DNA of 64,000 bases, taken from NCBI GenBank assembly GCA_965214485.1, contig CBDCBW010000012.1, positions 62,001 to 126,000 on the forward strand, written 5' to 3'. The notes beneath the pieces are model-generated. The model saw only the letters and a list, made by a program, of their open reading frames with translations. It did no database searches and was not told the origin of the DNA. Both the position numbers and the translations under genes were made by a program. Positions within the stretch are counted from its first letter, which is position 1, and each line of letters starts with the position of its first letter. Source of the DNA: JANQRZ01 sp965214485 (lineage in GTDB: Bacteria > Bacteroidota > Rhodothermia > Rhodothermales > JANQRZ01). Of this stretch, positions 7,014-15,083 are shown in pieces.

Positions 7014-9368
7014 CTCTGGTGTCACGTCGAGCTCCATCCCCGGCGGCTGCGCGGCGATGGGGACGCGGGAGGCGCGGAGGCCGTGGACGCCGGGCATCGG
7101 CTCCAGCGCGACCTCTTCGACCGGCGAGCCGAGATAGCCGGCGGCGCGGAGGTAGTCGAGGTACGTCCGGTACTCCTCCGCTGCGGGGCCGGGCGCGAAC
7201 ACGACGGCGAGGTGCCCCGGCTGGGTCAGCCGCTCCTCGGTCCCGGCCACACACGCCTTGTCGACCCGCTTCTTGACGATCTCGTAGCGCGTGTGGTAGG
7301 CCCCGTCGACGTCGAACTGCTTCTCGTCGTAGCGGAAGCGGATGGCGAGCGGGTCCGCCTGGACGAGGACCAGGTGCGCCACCTCCAGCGGCATCGGCAA
7401 GTCGGGCGCGATTCGGTCGAGCGCCCATGCCGTGGTGCACGTCGTCATGAGCTGCCACAGGCGGAGGGCGCGGACGGCCAGCGGATCGACGTTCCCGTCT
7501 TCGAGGAGGCTGTCGCCGACGTAGAGGTTGTGCTCGACGCCGTCGGTCTTGTACTTGGTGAAGTAGTGCGGGACGAGGCGCTGCGCGTAGTCGTCCTGCC
7601 GTTCGAGGTGGCAGGCGATCGTCTCGTTGATCTTGGTCACCGATTCCTCGTAGCGCCGCCGAGCGTCGTAGAGCATCCCGAGGCCCGGGTCGAGCGCGGC
7701 GCGGTACGCCTCAACGCGCGCGCGGACGCCCGCGCCGTAGCCGGCGAGCCGGTCGAAGAGGCCTTCCACGTCCCGTCGCAGAAACTCGACCACGGTCACC
7801 TCGTGCTCGGTGCGCAGCCCGGCCCCGACCTCGCCGATGGTGCGCTGGAGCCGGACGCCCACCTCGTCCAGCCCCGGGAGGGCGCGGTGCGCCGAGGCCT
7901 CGGCGACGATGGCGGCGGCGAGGCGGAGCTGCTCGGCGAGGTCGGCGGCGATGGCGGCGCTGCGGTGGGTCGAGGAGTTGCGGATGTCGGAGGCTCCGTG
8001 GAGCGGGAGCACGCCGGGGAAGACGATGGGCTCCATCTCGCGCCGGGTGCCCGGAGCCGCGCCGCCGCCCGGAGCCGCGCCGTCCGCGGCCTCGATGAAG
8101 CGGGCGGCGGCCTCGCGGAAGCGCCACTCGACGACCGGGTGGATGGCCGTGCACTGGCGCTTGATGACGGCCTGGAGGTGGTCCTCGCGCTCGTCCAGGC
8201 TCCGCTGGAGCGCAGTGGCGAAGACGCCCACCACCGCGCCGACCTTCACCGTGTCGGAGGCGTCGAGCGCGCCCGTCGGCGGCGCGGCGAGCTCGAGCAG
8301 CCCGACCGTCCGCTCGCCGGCGCGGAGCGGCGCGACGAGGAGGCTGCCGAAGCCCTCGGCCAGCAGGTGCGCCTCGTAGCCCGTCCGCGGCTCGTGCGCC
8401 GCGAGGTCGCTCACCACGACGGGCCGCCCGCTGCCGAGCGCCTGCGCGTAGACCGACGTGCCGCGGTCCGGGCAGACCGGGGCGGTGCCGGTCGAGAGCA
8501 GGAGGCTGCGGCCCACCGCGCGGACGCGCCGCGTCTCGCCGAGGTCGTCCGCGTCTTCGAGGCAGATCAGCCCGAACCGGGCCTCGGGGCGGCCGAGGAG
8601 GGCGCGGAGCCGGCGCTCCAGGGTCACCACACTCGCCTCGGAGGTCATCGCTCCTTTCGCGAGGAGGTCGTCGCGGAGGGCCGAGAGGACGTGCTCCTCG
8701 GTCACGTCGAGCGCGGCGGCGATGCTGAAGCCGCGCAGCGTGAAGGGCTCGGGCGGAAGCAGGCGTTCCCAGAGCGCCCGGTCCATCGGCGCGGCGACGA
8801 GGCGGGCACGGTCGGCGTCGGAGAGCGCGGGCCGCTCGCGGGCCTCGGCCCAGGCGAAGCGCGGATCGAGGCGCAGCCTGAAGGTCCGCTCCAGGCCCGT
8901 CGCCCCGTCGGGCACGCGGAGGAAGAGGGGGACCTCGAACGGGACCGCCGTGCCGTAGCAGCGCTCGAGCACGAGGTGGTAGGCCAGCATCGTCCGGCCC
9001 AGCTCGAAGCCGGCGCGCGCCGGCCGCCGGTTCAGCATCTCCGGCGGGCCGAGCAGGCCCAGCCGGTCCCACGCGGGCGTCGCGCGCGCCGTCTCGGTCC
9101 CGAAGGGCGGGAGGACCGCCGCCACGGTCTCGCCCCACTGCGCGCGCGGAAACACCGCGCTCAGCATCAGGTCGGCGAGCTCGGCGTGGTTGCGGAGCGC
9201 GCCGGGGCCGAGGTCCGCCGCACGCAGGGCGGAAGCATCGGCGAGGCGTCCGAGGACGGGCGCGGCGAGCGGTGCCCACGGGCCGTCGGCGGCCTGCTCC
9301 CAGAAGTCGATCAGCCGGTCCAGGCTGAAGGCGGTGTCGAACGGGAACGGGCGGGTCGGGCGCTCCAT
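6981..9368 (-). CDS. GAF-domain-containing protein (possible sensor), 795 aa
   Basis: Long soluble protein. I chose the ATG at 9366-9368 (MERPTRPFPFDTAFSLDRLI), since the upstream alternative is a TTG. An N-terminal region of about 200 residues resembles the start of Bacteroidota GAF proteins (FPFDTxxSLxxLIDFWE). A GAF domain follows, with FGLICLEDADDLGE, VVVSDLAAHEPRTGYEAHLL and LVAPLRAGERTVGLLELAAP. The remaining ~400 residues are a helix-rich region with no catalytic motif I can name (no kinase, GGDEF or PAS signature). Such proteins may act as regulatory sensors, but the ligand is unknown. No Shine-Dalgarno is present before the start. The last codons coincide with the island's attachment-like repeat, so the present C-terminus (LETR) was probably supplied by the inserted DNA. 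Confidence 0.75.
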   Translation of the reverse strand: MERPTRPFPFDTAFSLDRLIDFWEQAADGPWAPLAAPVLGRLADASALRAADLGPGALRNHAELADLMLSAVFPRAQWGETVAAVLPPFGTETARATPAWDRLGLLGPPEMLNRRPARAGFELGRTMLAYHLVLERCYGTAVPFEVPLFLRVPDGATGLERTFRLRLDPRFAWAEARERPALSDADRARLVAAPMDRALWERLLPPEPFTLRGFSIAAALDVTEEHVLSALRDDLLAKGAMTSEASVVTLERRLRALLGRPEARFGLICLEDADDLGETRRVRAVGRSLLLSTGTAPVCPDRGTSVYAQALGSGRPVVVSDLAAHEPRTGYEAHLLAEGFGSLLVAPLRAGERTVGLLELAAPPTGALDASDTVKVGAVVGVFATALQRSLDEREDHLQAVIKRQCTAIHPVVEWRFREAAARFIEAADGAAPGGGAAPGTRREMEPIVFPGVLPLHGASDIRNSSTHRSAAIAADLAEQLRLAAAIVAEASAHRALPGLDEVGVRLQRTIGEVGAGLRTEHEVTVVEFLRRDVEGLFDRLAGYGAGVRARVEAYRAALDPGLGMLYDARRRYEESVTKINETIACHLERQDDYAQRLVPHYFTKYKTDGVEHNLYVGDSLLEDGNVDPLAVRALRLWQLMTTCTTAWALDRIAPDLPMPLEVAHLVLVQADPLAIRFRYDEKQFDVDGAYHTRYEIVKKRVDKACVAGTEERLTQPGHLAVVFAPGPAAEEYRTYLDYLRAAGYLGSPVEEVALEPMPGVHGLRASRVPIAAQPPGMELDVTPERARAAALETR

Positions 9369-9517
9369 CAGGAGGAGGGAGAGGGGAGGAGCTGCCAACT
9401 CCTCGGGGAATCGCCGGGTTCTGCGGGACCGCGCCGGCCGGGTGCGGCCGGGCCCGCGCGAAAACGCCCTGGCCGAGGGCGGCCCGTCGGCGAGAGGCCC
9501 CCGGCACTCTCTGCGAC

Positions 9518-9548
9518 CGAGGCCCGAGACTGAGGCCCGAGACTGAGG
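9518..9548. repeat. Short tandem repeat downstream of accD
   Basis: In the accD/GAF gap the 13-14 bp unit containing GAGGCCCGAGACT is repeated in tandem (about 2.3 copies). The gap 9369-9620 otherwise holds only C/G-rich sequence and the accD hairpin. Confidence 0.6.
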
Positions 9549-9599
9549 CCCCGCCGGACTGCCGGTCCCTCAGGCGTCGGCCTGTGGTGCGGCGGGCCG

Positions 9600-9623
9600 T
9601 GACGGTGCGCTACGGCACCGTCA
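9600..9623 (-). terminator. Hairpin at the end of accD
   Basis: Perfect 9-bp inverted repeat TGACGGTGC / GCACCGTCA (9600-9608 and 9615-9623) overlapping the accD stop codon. It can form a stem-loop in the mRNA; no clear T-run follows, so intrinsic termination is only possible. Confidence 0.4.
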
Positions 9624-10517
9624 GGCCGCCGTCACGACGGTCGCCGGCTCCGGCTCGTCGCGCTTCGCCTGTTTCTCCTCGAACAGGAGGTCGAGCATGT
9701 GGATGAGGGCCCGGCGCAGGCGGGGGCGCGGGACGATGTCGTCGAGGAAGCCCTGGTCGAGGAGGAACTCGGCGCTCTGGAAGCCCTTCGGGAGGTCGCG
9801 CCCGATCGTCTCGCGGATCACACGCGGCCCGGCGAAGCCGATCAGCGCCCCCGGCTCGGCGATGTTGAAGTCGCCCAGCATCGCGAACGACGCCGTGACG
9901 CCGCCCGTCGTCGGGTACGTCATCAGCGAGACGTAGGGCAGGCCCGCCTCGTCGAGGACGGCGAGGTTGGCGCTCGTCTTCGCCATCTGCATCAGCGAGA
10001 GCGCGCCCTCCATCATGCGCGCGCCGCCGCTCTGCGAGATCACCATCAGCGCGCACCGCTCCTCGACGGCCCGCCGGATGGCCCGCGTCACGGTCTCCCC
10101 GACGACCGACCCCATCGAGCCGCCGATGAACGAGAAGTCCATCGCCGCCAGGGACAGCCGGTGCCCGCCGACGGTCCCCATCGCGGCGACGGCGGCGTCG
10201 TTGAGCCCGGTTTTTTCCTGCGCCGCTTTGAGGCGCACCTCGTAGGGCTTGCGGTCGCGGAAGCCGAGCGGGTTGGTCGAGAAGAGGTGCTCGTCGTGGC
10301 GCGTGAACTCGCCGTCGTCGAAGAGCATCCGGCAGTAGCCCAGGCCGCCCAGCGGGAAGTGGTGGCCGGAGTCGGTCACCATGTGGTTCTCTTCGAGCAC
10401 GCGCTGGCTGACCATCTCGCCGGTGTTCGGGTCCTTGCGCCAGTAGCCCTCGGGCGTCTCGTTCTGCTCGGTGCGGTTGGTTTTGATGCCGGCGCTTTTT
10501 CGCTGAAACCAGGACAT
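9621..10517 (-). CDS. accD: Acetyl-CoA carboxylase carboxyltransferase subunit beta
   Basis: A 298-residue protein that with AccA transfers the carboxyl group from carboxybiotin to acetyl-CoA, giving malonyl-CoA for fatty-acid synthesis. The start MSWFQRKSAGIKTN and the motifs MDFSFIGGSMGSVVGE, ISQSGGARMMEG, YPTTGGVTASFA and GFAGPRVI are typical of AccD. The odd feature is the N-terminal zinc ribbon. In most AccD proteins it has two CxxC pairs; here the corresponding positions read KDPNTGE (residues 28-34) and VTDSGHH (47-53), so all four zinc-binding cysteines are absent. The catalytic crotonase-fold part looks intact. It follows tsaB on the same strand, and a possible promoter lies in the tsaB 3' end. 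Confidence 0.93.
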   Translation of the reverse strand: MSWFQRKSAGIKTNRTEQNETPEGYWRKDPNTGEMVSQRVLEENHMVTDSGHHFPLGGLGYCRMLFDDGEFTRHDEHLFSTNPLGFRDRKPYEVRLKAAQEKTGLNDAAVAAMGTVGGHRLSLAAMDFSFIGGSMGSVVGETVTRAIRRAVEERCALMVISQSGGARMMEGALSLMQMAKTSANLAVLDEAGLPYVSLMTYPTTGGVTASFAMLGDFNIAEPGALIGFAGPRVIRETIGRDLPKGFQSAEFLLDQGFLDDIVPRPRLRRALIHMLDLLFEEKQAKRDEPEPATVVTAA

Positions 10518-10578
10518 GGCGGGAGGGAGATGGCGGAAAAGAGGAGGATCGAACGCCTGAGGCCGAGCGCGTGTTCGG

Positions 10579-11301
10579 TCACTTTGGCAGCCGGTCAAAG
10601 ATAGAGCCGCCGCGCTTCGCGACGAAGGCCTTGAGGTAGTCCGGCTCGAAGGCGGCCACCTCCACCGTCTCGCCCGCCTGCCAGCGCGCCCACCCGAGCG
10701 CGCCGACCGCGGCGGCGGACGGGCGGGCCTCCTCCGGCGAGAGCACGCGGGCCGGGCGGCCGAGCGCCTCGGCGACGGCGGCTCCGGCCTCGCCCGCGAT
10801 CCAGAGCGCACCCGCCGGCTCCGGCAGCCGGCCCGCGAGGTCACCGAGGAGCACGGCCTCGGCGGAAGAGACGGTCACCAGGCCTTCGCTCTCGCAGGCG
10901 AAGGCGGCGGCGTAGACCTCGCCCCGGCGCGACCGGAACGCGGCGACGAGCAGGTCGCCTGCCCCGAGTCGGCTCTGGGCTCCGGCGGCCAGGGCCCCAA
11001 ACGCTAGCGCCTCCAGCGACGGCACCGCGACGAGGGCCGCGCCCGTCACCCACGCCAGCCCCTTCGCCGTGCTCGCGCCGATCCGCAGCCCGGTGTACGA
11101 CCCCGGCCCCGCCGAGACGGCCACCGCGCCCAGGTCCGTCGGCACCACGTCGTGCTCGGTCAGCAGGCCGCCGATGAGCGGGACGAGGCGCGCCGCGTGC
11201 GAGCGCGGCTCCAGCGTCTCGGCCACGCCGACGACCCCGCCCCCGGCGTCGAGCAGGGCGACGCTGCACACGTCGGTGGCAGTTTCGAGCGCGAGGAGCA
11301 C
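10579..11301 (-). CDS. tsaB: tRNA threonylcarbamoyladenosine biosynthesis protein TsaB
   Basis: A 240-residue member of the ASKHA family that partners TsaD in making the universal t6A37 tRNA modification. The N-terminus LLALETATDVCSVALLD, the central VSAGPGSYTGLRIGASTAKG and the later RRGEVYAAAF stretch match TsaB/YeaZ. I placed the start at the GTG 11299-11301, because the family begins directly at ILALETS-like sequence. Upstream the frame stays open through an 11-copy 9-bp repeat that would encode (SPH)n, an implausible N-terminus. It is divergent from the EF-G gene and precedes accD. Confidence 0.9.
   Translation of the reverse strand: MLLALETATDVCSVALLDAGGGVVGVAETLEPRSHAARLVPLIGGLLTEHDVVPTDLGAVAVSAGPGSYTGLRIGASTAKGLAWVTGAALVAVPSLEALAFGALAAGAQSRLGAGDLLVAAFRSRRGEVYAAAFACESEGLVTVSSAEAVLLGDLAGRLPEPAGALWIAGEAGAAVAEALGRPARVLSPEEARPSAAAVGALGWARWQAGETVEVAAFEPDYLKAFVAKRGGSIFDRLPK
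10596..10603 (-). promoter_or_regulatory. Possible -7 element (TATCTTTG) for accD
   Basis: TATCTTTG on the minus strand fits the Bacteroidota -7 consensus TAnnTTTG and lies about 80 bp before the accD ATG, within the 3' end of tsaB. No convincing -33 TTG is present, so this is tentative. Confidence 0.3.
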
Positions 11302-11400
11302 GGGAGAGTGGGGAGAGTGGGGAGAGTGGGGAGAGTGGGGAGAGTGGGGAGAGTGGGGAGAGTGGGGAGAGTGGGGAGAGTGGGGAGAGTGGGGAGAGTG
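11302..11400. repeat. Perfect 9-bp tandem repeat, 11 copies
   Basis: Eleven uninterrupted copies of GGGAGAGTG fill the region between the divergent genes tsaB and the EF-G paralogue, directly abutting the proposed tsaB start codon. The unit length is a multiple of three. No copy differs from the consensus, which suggests recent expansion by slippage. Confidence 0.97.
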
Positions 11401-11528
11401 GAATAAAACCCGGAAAGATACCGAGCCCACCGCGCTCCGCGCCGACGCTCGTCCTCCCATTCCCTCCATTCCTCCCACTCCGTCAGTGTCCCATCCACCC
11501 CGCTCTTTCCCTCTTCCGATCTTCACTA

Positions 11529-11536
11529 TATCTTAC
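11529..11536 (+). promoter_or_regulatory. Possible -7 element (TATCTTAC) for the EF-G paralogue
   Basis: TATATCTTAC about 45 bp before the ATG at 11582 resembles the Bacteroidota -7 element. It lies in a local AT-rich pocket between divergent genes. No -33 motif is evident. Confidence 0.25.
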
Positions 11537-11581
11537 CCCCTCGTCGCACCCACAGACCCTCGACACCAGACCCCGACTCCC

Positions 11582-13699
11582 ATGAAAGTCTACGACGCCG
11601 ACCACGTCCGCAACGTCGCCCTCGTCGGGCACCAGGGCAGCGGGAAGACCACGCTCGCCGAAGCCATGCTCTTTTCCTCCGGCGCGCTCCAGCGCATGGG
11701 CACGGTGGAGGAGCGAAGCACGGTCTCGGACTACCACCCGAGCGAGCACGAGCGCGGCATGTCGATCTTCACCAGCCTCCTCCACGCCGAGTGGCGCAGC
11801 CACAAGATCAACATCCTCGACACGCCGGGCTACCTCGACTTCGTCGGCGAGGTCGTCACCGCGCTCAAGGTGGCCGACACGGCGGTCTTCGTGCTCGACG
11901 CGGTGGAGGGCGTCCAGGTCGGGACCGAGCAGGCGTGGCGCTACTGCCAGCAGACCGGCACGCCGTCGATGTTCGTCGTCAACAAGCTCGACCAGGACAA
12001 GGCGGACTTCGGCGAGATGGTCCGCCAGATGCACGAGCGCTTCGGGCGCGCCGCCACCGTCGTCCAGCTCCCCGGCGGGGCCGGCACCCGGACCATCATC
12101 GACGTGCTCCTGATGAAGCAGCTCCGCTTCGACGACAAGGGGCAGGCCACACAGGAAGAGATCGACCCGGCGTTCCGCGCCGAGGCCCAGCGCCTCCACA
12201 ACGAGCTCGTCGAGAACATCGCCGAGAACGACGAATCCCTGATGGAGCTCTACTTCGAGAGGGGCGAGCTGACCGAGGACGAGATGCGCCAGGGCTTGCG
12301 CGAGGCTATGATCCGGCGCGACCTCTTCCCGGTCTTCCTCACGGTCTCGAGGGAGAACGTCGGCGTCAGCCGCCTCATGGGCTTCATCGACAACGTGTGC
12401 CCCAGCCCGGCGATGATGCCGCCGGCCCAGATGGACGAGGGCGAGGCGTCCTACGACGAGCACGCCGAGCCGATCGCGTTCGTCTACCGGACGATGGCCG
12501 AGCAGCACGTCGGCGAGTACTCGTTCTTCCGGGTCCACAGCGGCACCCTCGAGCCTGGCATGGACCTCGAGAACGCGCAGACCGGCGCGACCGAGCGCTT
12601 CGGCCAACTCTTCGTCATCAACGGGCACGAGCGCGACGCCGTCACCCGGCTCGTCGCCGGCGACCTCGGGGCCGCCGTCAAGCTCCGCGACACGTCCACG
12701 AACCACACGCTCCGGCGCAAAGGCTCGAACGCCGTCCGCACGCCGATCTCGTTCCCCGAGCCCCGGATGCGCGTCGCCATCCGCGCGGCCCAGAGCGGCG
12801 ACGAGGACAAGCTCGCCACCGGCCTGAACCAGCTCCAGAAGGAGGACCCCTCGCTCCACGTCGAGCACGACGCGTCGCTCGGCCAGATGACGCTTGCGGG
12901 CCAGGGCGCGATGCACCTCGACGTGGCGCAGTACCGCCTCCGGCACCGCTTCGGCGTCGAGGTCGAGTTCGACCGTCCGAAGGTCGCCTACCGCGAGACC
13001 GTCCAGGGCCGGGCGCGCGCCTCGTACCGCCACAAGAAGCAGACGGGCGGGGCCGGCCAGTTCGCCGACCTCTCGCTGCTCGTCGAGCCCCTGGGCGGCG
13101 AGTTCCGCCCGCCGGACGACATCAAGGTCCGCAACGTCGAGCAGGTGACGACCGAGTGGGGCTCGACCGTCGAGTACATCGACGGGATCGTCGGCGGCGT
13201 GATCGACATGCGCCGCTTCTTCGGGGCCATCCAGAAGGGCATCAACGACGCCCTCCGCGAGGGGCCGGTCGCGGGCTACCCCGTCGGCGACGTCCGCGTC
13301 GTGGTCTACGACGGCGGGATGCACGCCGTGGACTCGAACGAGAACGCCTTCAAGACCGCCGCGCGCATGGCCTTCCGCGACGCCTTCCGCGAGGCCAAAG
13401 CCGTCCTCCTCGAACCCATCTACCGCCTCGAGGTCCTCGTCCCGGAGGACCACATGGGCGACGTGCTCGGCGACCTCAACACGCGGCGCGCGCGCGTCCA
13501 GGGCATGGAGGCCGAGGGGCCGTTCCAGAAGGTCATCGCCCAGGTCCCCGAGGCCGAGCTCTACCGCTACTCGACGAGCCTCCGCTCGATGACCCAGGGG
13601 CGGGGCCTGCACCACGCCGAGTTCGACCGCTACGACGCGATGCCGCGCCACGTCCAGGACGAGGTGATCGCGCAGAACGCTGCGCTCGAGGAGGCGTGA
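11582..13699 (+). CDS. Elongation factor G paralogue (EF-G2 type GTPase)
   Basis: A 705-residue translational GTPase. The P-loop GHQGSGKT is at residues 16-23; switch II reads DTPGYLDF and the guanine-specificity motif is NKLD. EF-G domains II-V follow (GGVIDMRRFFGAIQKGINDA is a domain IV/V signature, and the C-terminus has RARVQGMEAEG). The first residues MKVYDADHVRNVALVGHQGS and the insertions are those of the EF-G2/FusA2-like branch common in Bacteroidota, not the canonical EF-G of the str operon. By analogy it may act in ribosome recycling or GTP-sparing translocation; that is not shown by sequence. It stands alone, divergent from tsaB. Confidence 0.88.
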   Translation: MKVYDADHVRNVALVGHQGSGKTTLAEAMLFSSGALQRMGTVEERSTVSDYHPSEHERGMSIFTSLLHAEWRSHKINILDTPGYLDFVGEVVTALKVADTAVFVLDAVEGVQVGTEQAWRYCQQTGTPSMFVVNKLDQDKADFGEMVRQMHERFGRAATVVQLPGGAGTRTIIDVLLMKQLRFDDKGQATQEEIDPAFRAEAQRLHNELVENIAENDESLMELYFERGELTEDEMRQGLREAMIRRDLFPVFLTVSRENVGVSRLMGFIDNVCPSPAMMPPAQMDEGEASYDEHAEPIAFVYRTMAEQHVGEYSFFRVHSGTLEPGMDLENAQTGATERFGQLFVINGHERDAVTRLVAGDLGAAVKLRDTSTNHTLRRKGSNAVRTPISFPEPRMRVAIRAAQSGDEDKLATGLNQLQKEDPSLHVEHDASLGQMTLAGQGAMHLDVAQYRLRHRFGVEVEFDRPKVAYRETVQGRARASYRHKKQTGGAGQFADLSLLVEPLGGEFRPPDDIKVRNVEQVTTEWGSTVEYIDGIVGGVIDMRRFFGAIQKGINDALREGPVAGYPVGDVRVVVYDGGMHAVDSNENAFKTAARMAFRDAFREAKAVLLEPIYRLEVLVPEDHMGDVLGDLNTRRARVQGMEAEGPFQKVIAQVPEAELYRYSTSLRSMTQGRGLHHAEFDRYDAMPRHVQDEVIAQNAALEEA

Positions 13700-13786
13700 G
13701 GATGGAGGAAGAAGTTTTTAGAGACTGTTTGGTAAGCAGGTCTGAAGGCGAGAGCGCCCTCCGCACCCTCCCTGCCCTCCACGCCT

Positions 13787-14389
13787 TCATCTGCCCACTC
13801 TCAAAACCTCCTGCTCGGTCACGACCACGCTGAGCGCCACGTCGTGCGCCTCAGCGGGGACGGACTCGGCCAGGCAGGCGGCGTAGACGGCACCAATCGT
13901 CGGTGCGGACAGGTCCGCGAGAAAGGCGTCGTAGAAGCCGCGCCCGTGGCCGATCCGGTGGCCGTTGCGGCCCGCGCCGAAGGCAGGCACGACGACCGCG
14001 TCGAGATCGGCGGGATCGACCTCCGGCGTGCCGTGCGGCTCGGCGATGCCCCAGCGGTTCGTCCGCATCGCGGCCTCGTCTTCGAAAGCGACGTGTCGGA
14101 GTTGGCGTGCGCCGTCGAACTCGGCGACGACCGGGAGGACGATGCGCTTGCCCTCGGCGTGGAGCCGGCGGACGAGCGGGCGGGTGTCGACCTCGCGCTG
14201 GGCAATCAGCGGCCAGTAGACGTGGACCGCCCCGGCAGCTTCGACCTCGGGGAGGGCCGCGATGCGCTCACAGATCGAAGCGCTGTGGGCAGCGGCCTCG
14301 GCATCGGTGAGGGCGAGGTGGGCGGCGCGGAAGCGAGCGCGGAGAGCGGCCTTTTCGGCGACCAAGCCGGGGTCAGGCAGGTCTGTCAC
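13787..14389 (-). CDS. 5-formyltetrahydrofolate cyclo-ligase
   Basis: A 200-residue protein of the MTHFS/YgfA family, which converts 5-formyl-THF to 5,10-methenyl-THF using ATP in one-carbon metabolism. Family signatures are an N-terminal basic helix (EKAALRARFRAA), VYWPLIAQREVDTRPLVRRL for folate binding, and the glycine-rich ATP-binding motif GHGRGFYDAFL. Length is normal. It converges on the EF-G paralogue; the gap between them is short and holds no clear terminator. Confidence 0.92.
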   Translation of the reverse strand: MTDLPDPGLVAEKAALRARFRAAHLALTDAEAAAHSASICERIAALPEVEAAGAVHVYWPLIAQREVDTRPLVRRLHAEGKRIVLPVVAEFDGARQLRHVAFEDEAAMRTNRWGIAEPHGTPEVDPADLDAVVVPAFGAGRNGHRIGHGRGFYDAFLADLSAPTIGAVYAACLAESVPAEAHDVALSVVVTEQEVLRVGR

Positions 14390-14403
14390 AGCGATCGGTT
14401 TCT

Positions 14404-14511
14404 GTCATCCCGAGGTGGTCGAGGGATCTTTTCGGGGAAAGAGGCGACGAAGGCGCAGAGCTGTAAACCCGTAGAGATCCCTCGACTCCACTACGTTTCG
14501 CTCGGGATGAC
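14404..14511. repeat. Dispersed hairpin repeat, family B copy 1
   Basis: An inverted-repeat element in the intergenic gap. It begins GTCATCCCGAG and TCGAGGGATCT and ends AGATCCCTCGA and CTCGGGATGAC, so the RNA could fold into a long hairpin. Related ends occur at 48729-48924 and 61691-61801. The rest of the gap 14512-14617 shows nothing further apart from a short CCAACTCCCCAAGC-like duplication. Confidence 0.7.
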
Positions 14512-14617
14512 GGGGCCCGCAAAGTTTCCAGGGGGACGAAGAAAGGGTTAGAGGGTACTGCGGGCGGCTCCCCAAGCCTACAGCCAACTCCCCAAGCATA
14601 CACCCAACTCAGACACT

Positions 14618-15016
14618 ATGCCGCACGACACCAACGCGCCCAACCGTCTCGACGCGTTCGACGCCTACCGCACCCGGATGAACGCCCGCATCCTGGACGA
14701 GAAGAACCACCTCGGCCTCAAGCGCTTCTTCAACCTCGACACGGCCGCCTACCGCGACGGGGCGCTCGACGGCCGGACCAAAGAGCTGCTCGGCCTCGTC
14801 GCCTCAGCCGTGCTCCGCTGCAACGACTGCATCGACTACCACCTCGGGCAGTGCGTCGAGGCCGGCTTCTCGGACGACGAGATCGACGACGCGATGAACG
14901 TCGCCCTCGTCGTCGGCGGGAGCATCGTCATCCCGCACCTCCGCCACGCCGTCGAGACGGTGGACCTGCTGAGGGCGAGAGCCGAAGGGGCCAAGCGCGA
15001 AAGCACGGAGGACTGA
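14618..15016 (+). CDS. Carboxymuconolactone decarboxylase / AhpD-like protein
   Basis: A 132-residue all-helical protein of the CMD/AhpD superfamily. The redox-type motif CNDC is at residues 68-71 with His75 following (CNDCIDYHL), which matches the E-x-x-x-C-x-x-C-x-x-x-H arrangement of AhpD-like disulfide reductases. C-terminal residues (DDAMNVALVVGGSIVIPHLR) fit the family. It may help protect against peroxides or act as a general thiol oxidoreductase; the partner is unknown, since no ahpC is nearby. It is convergent with the tryptophan-dioxygenase-like gene. Confidence 0.85.
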   Translation: MPHDTNAPNRLDAFDAYRTRMNARILDEKNHLGLKRFFNLDTAAYRDGALDGRTKELLGLVASAVLRCNDCIDYHLGQCVEAGFSDDEIDDAMNVALVVGGSIVIPHLRHAVETVDLLRARAEGAKRESTED

Positions 15017-15083
15017 CGCGGGGGTGCTCCAGGGCCTTCCGCCTCTCCCTGCCTCCGCGCTGAGCCCTCACCCGTGTGAGCCT

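Noticed and set aside
11301..11526. A longer TsaB with a (SPH)n N-terminus
   Set aside because: It arises by translating the 9-bp array; TsaB family proteins begin at the ILALETS-like sequence, which starts exactly at the GTG 11299-11301.
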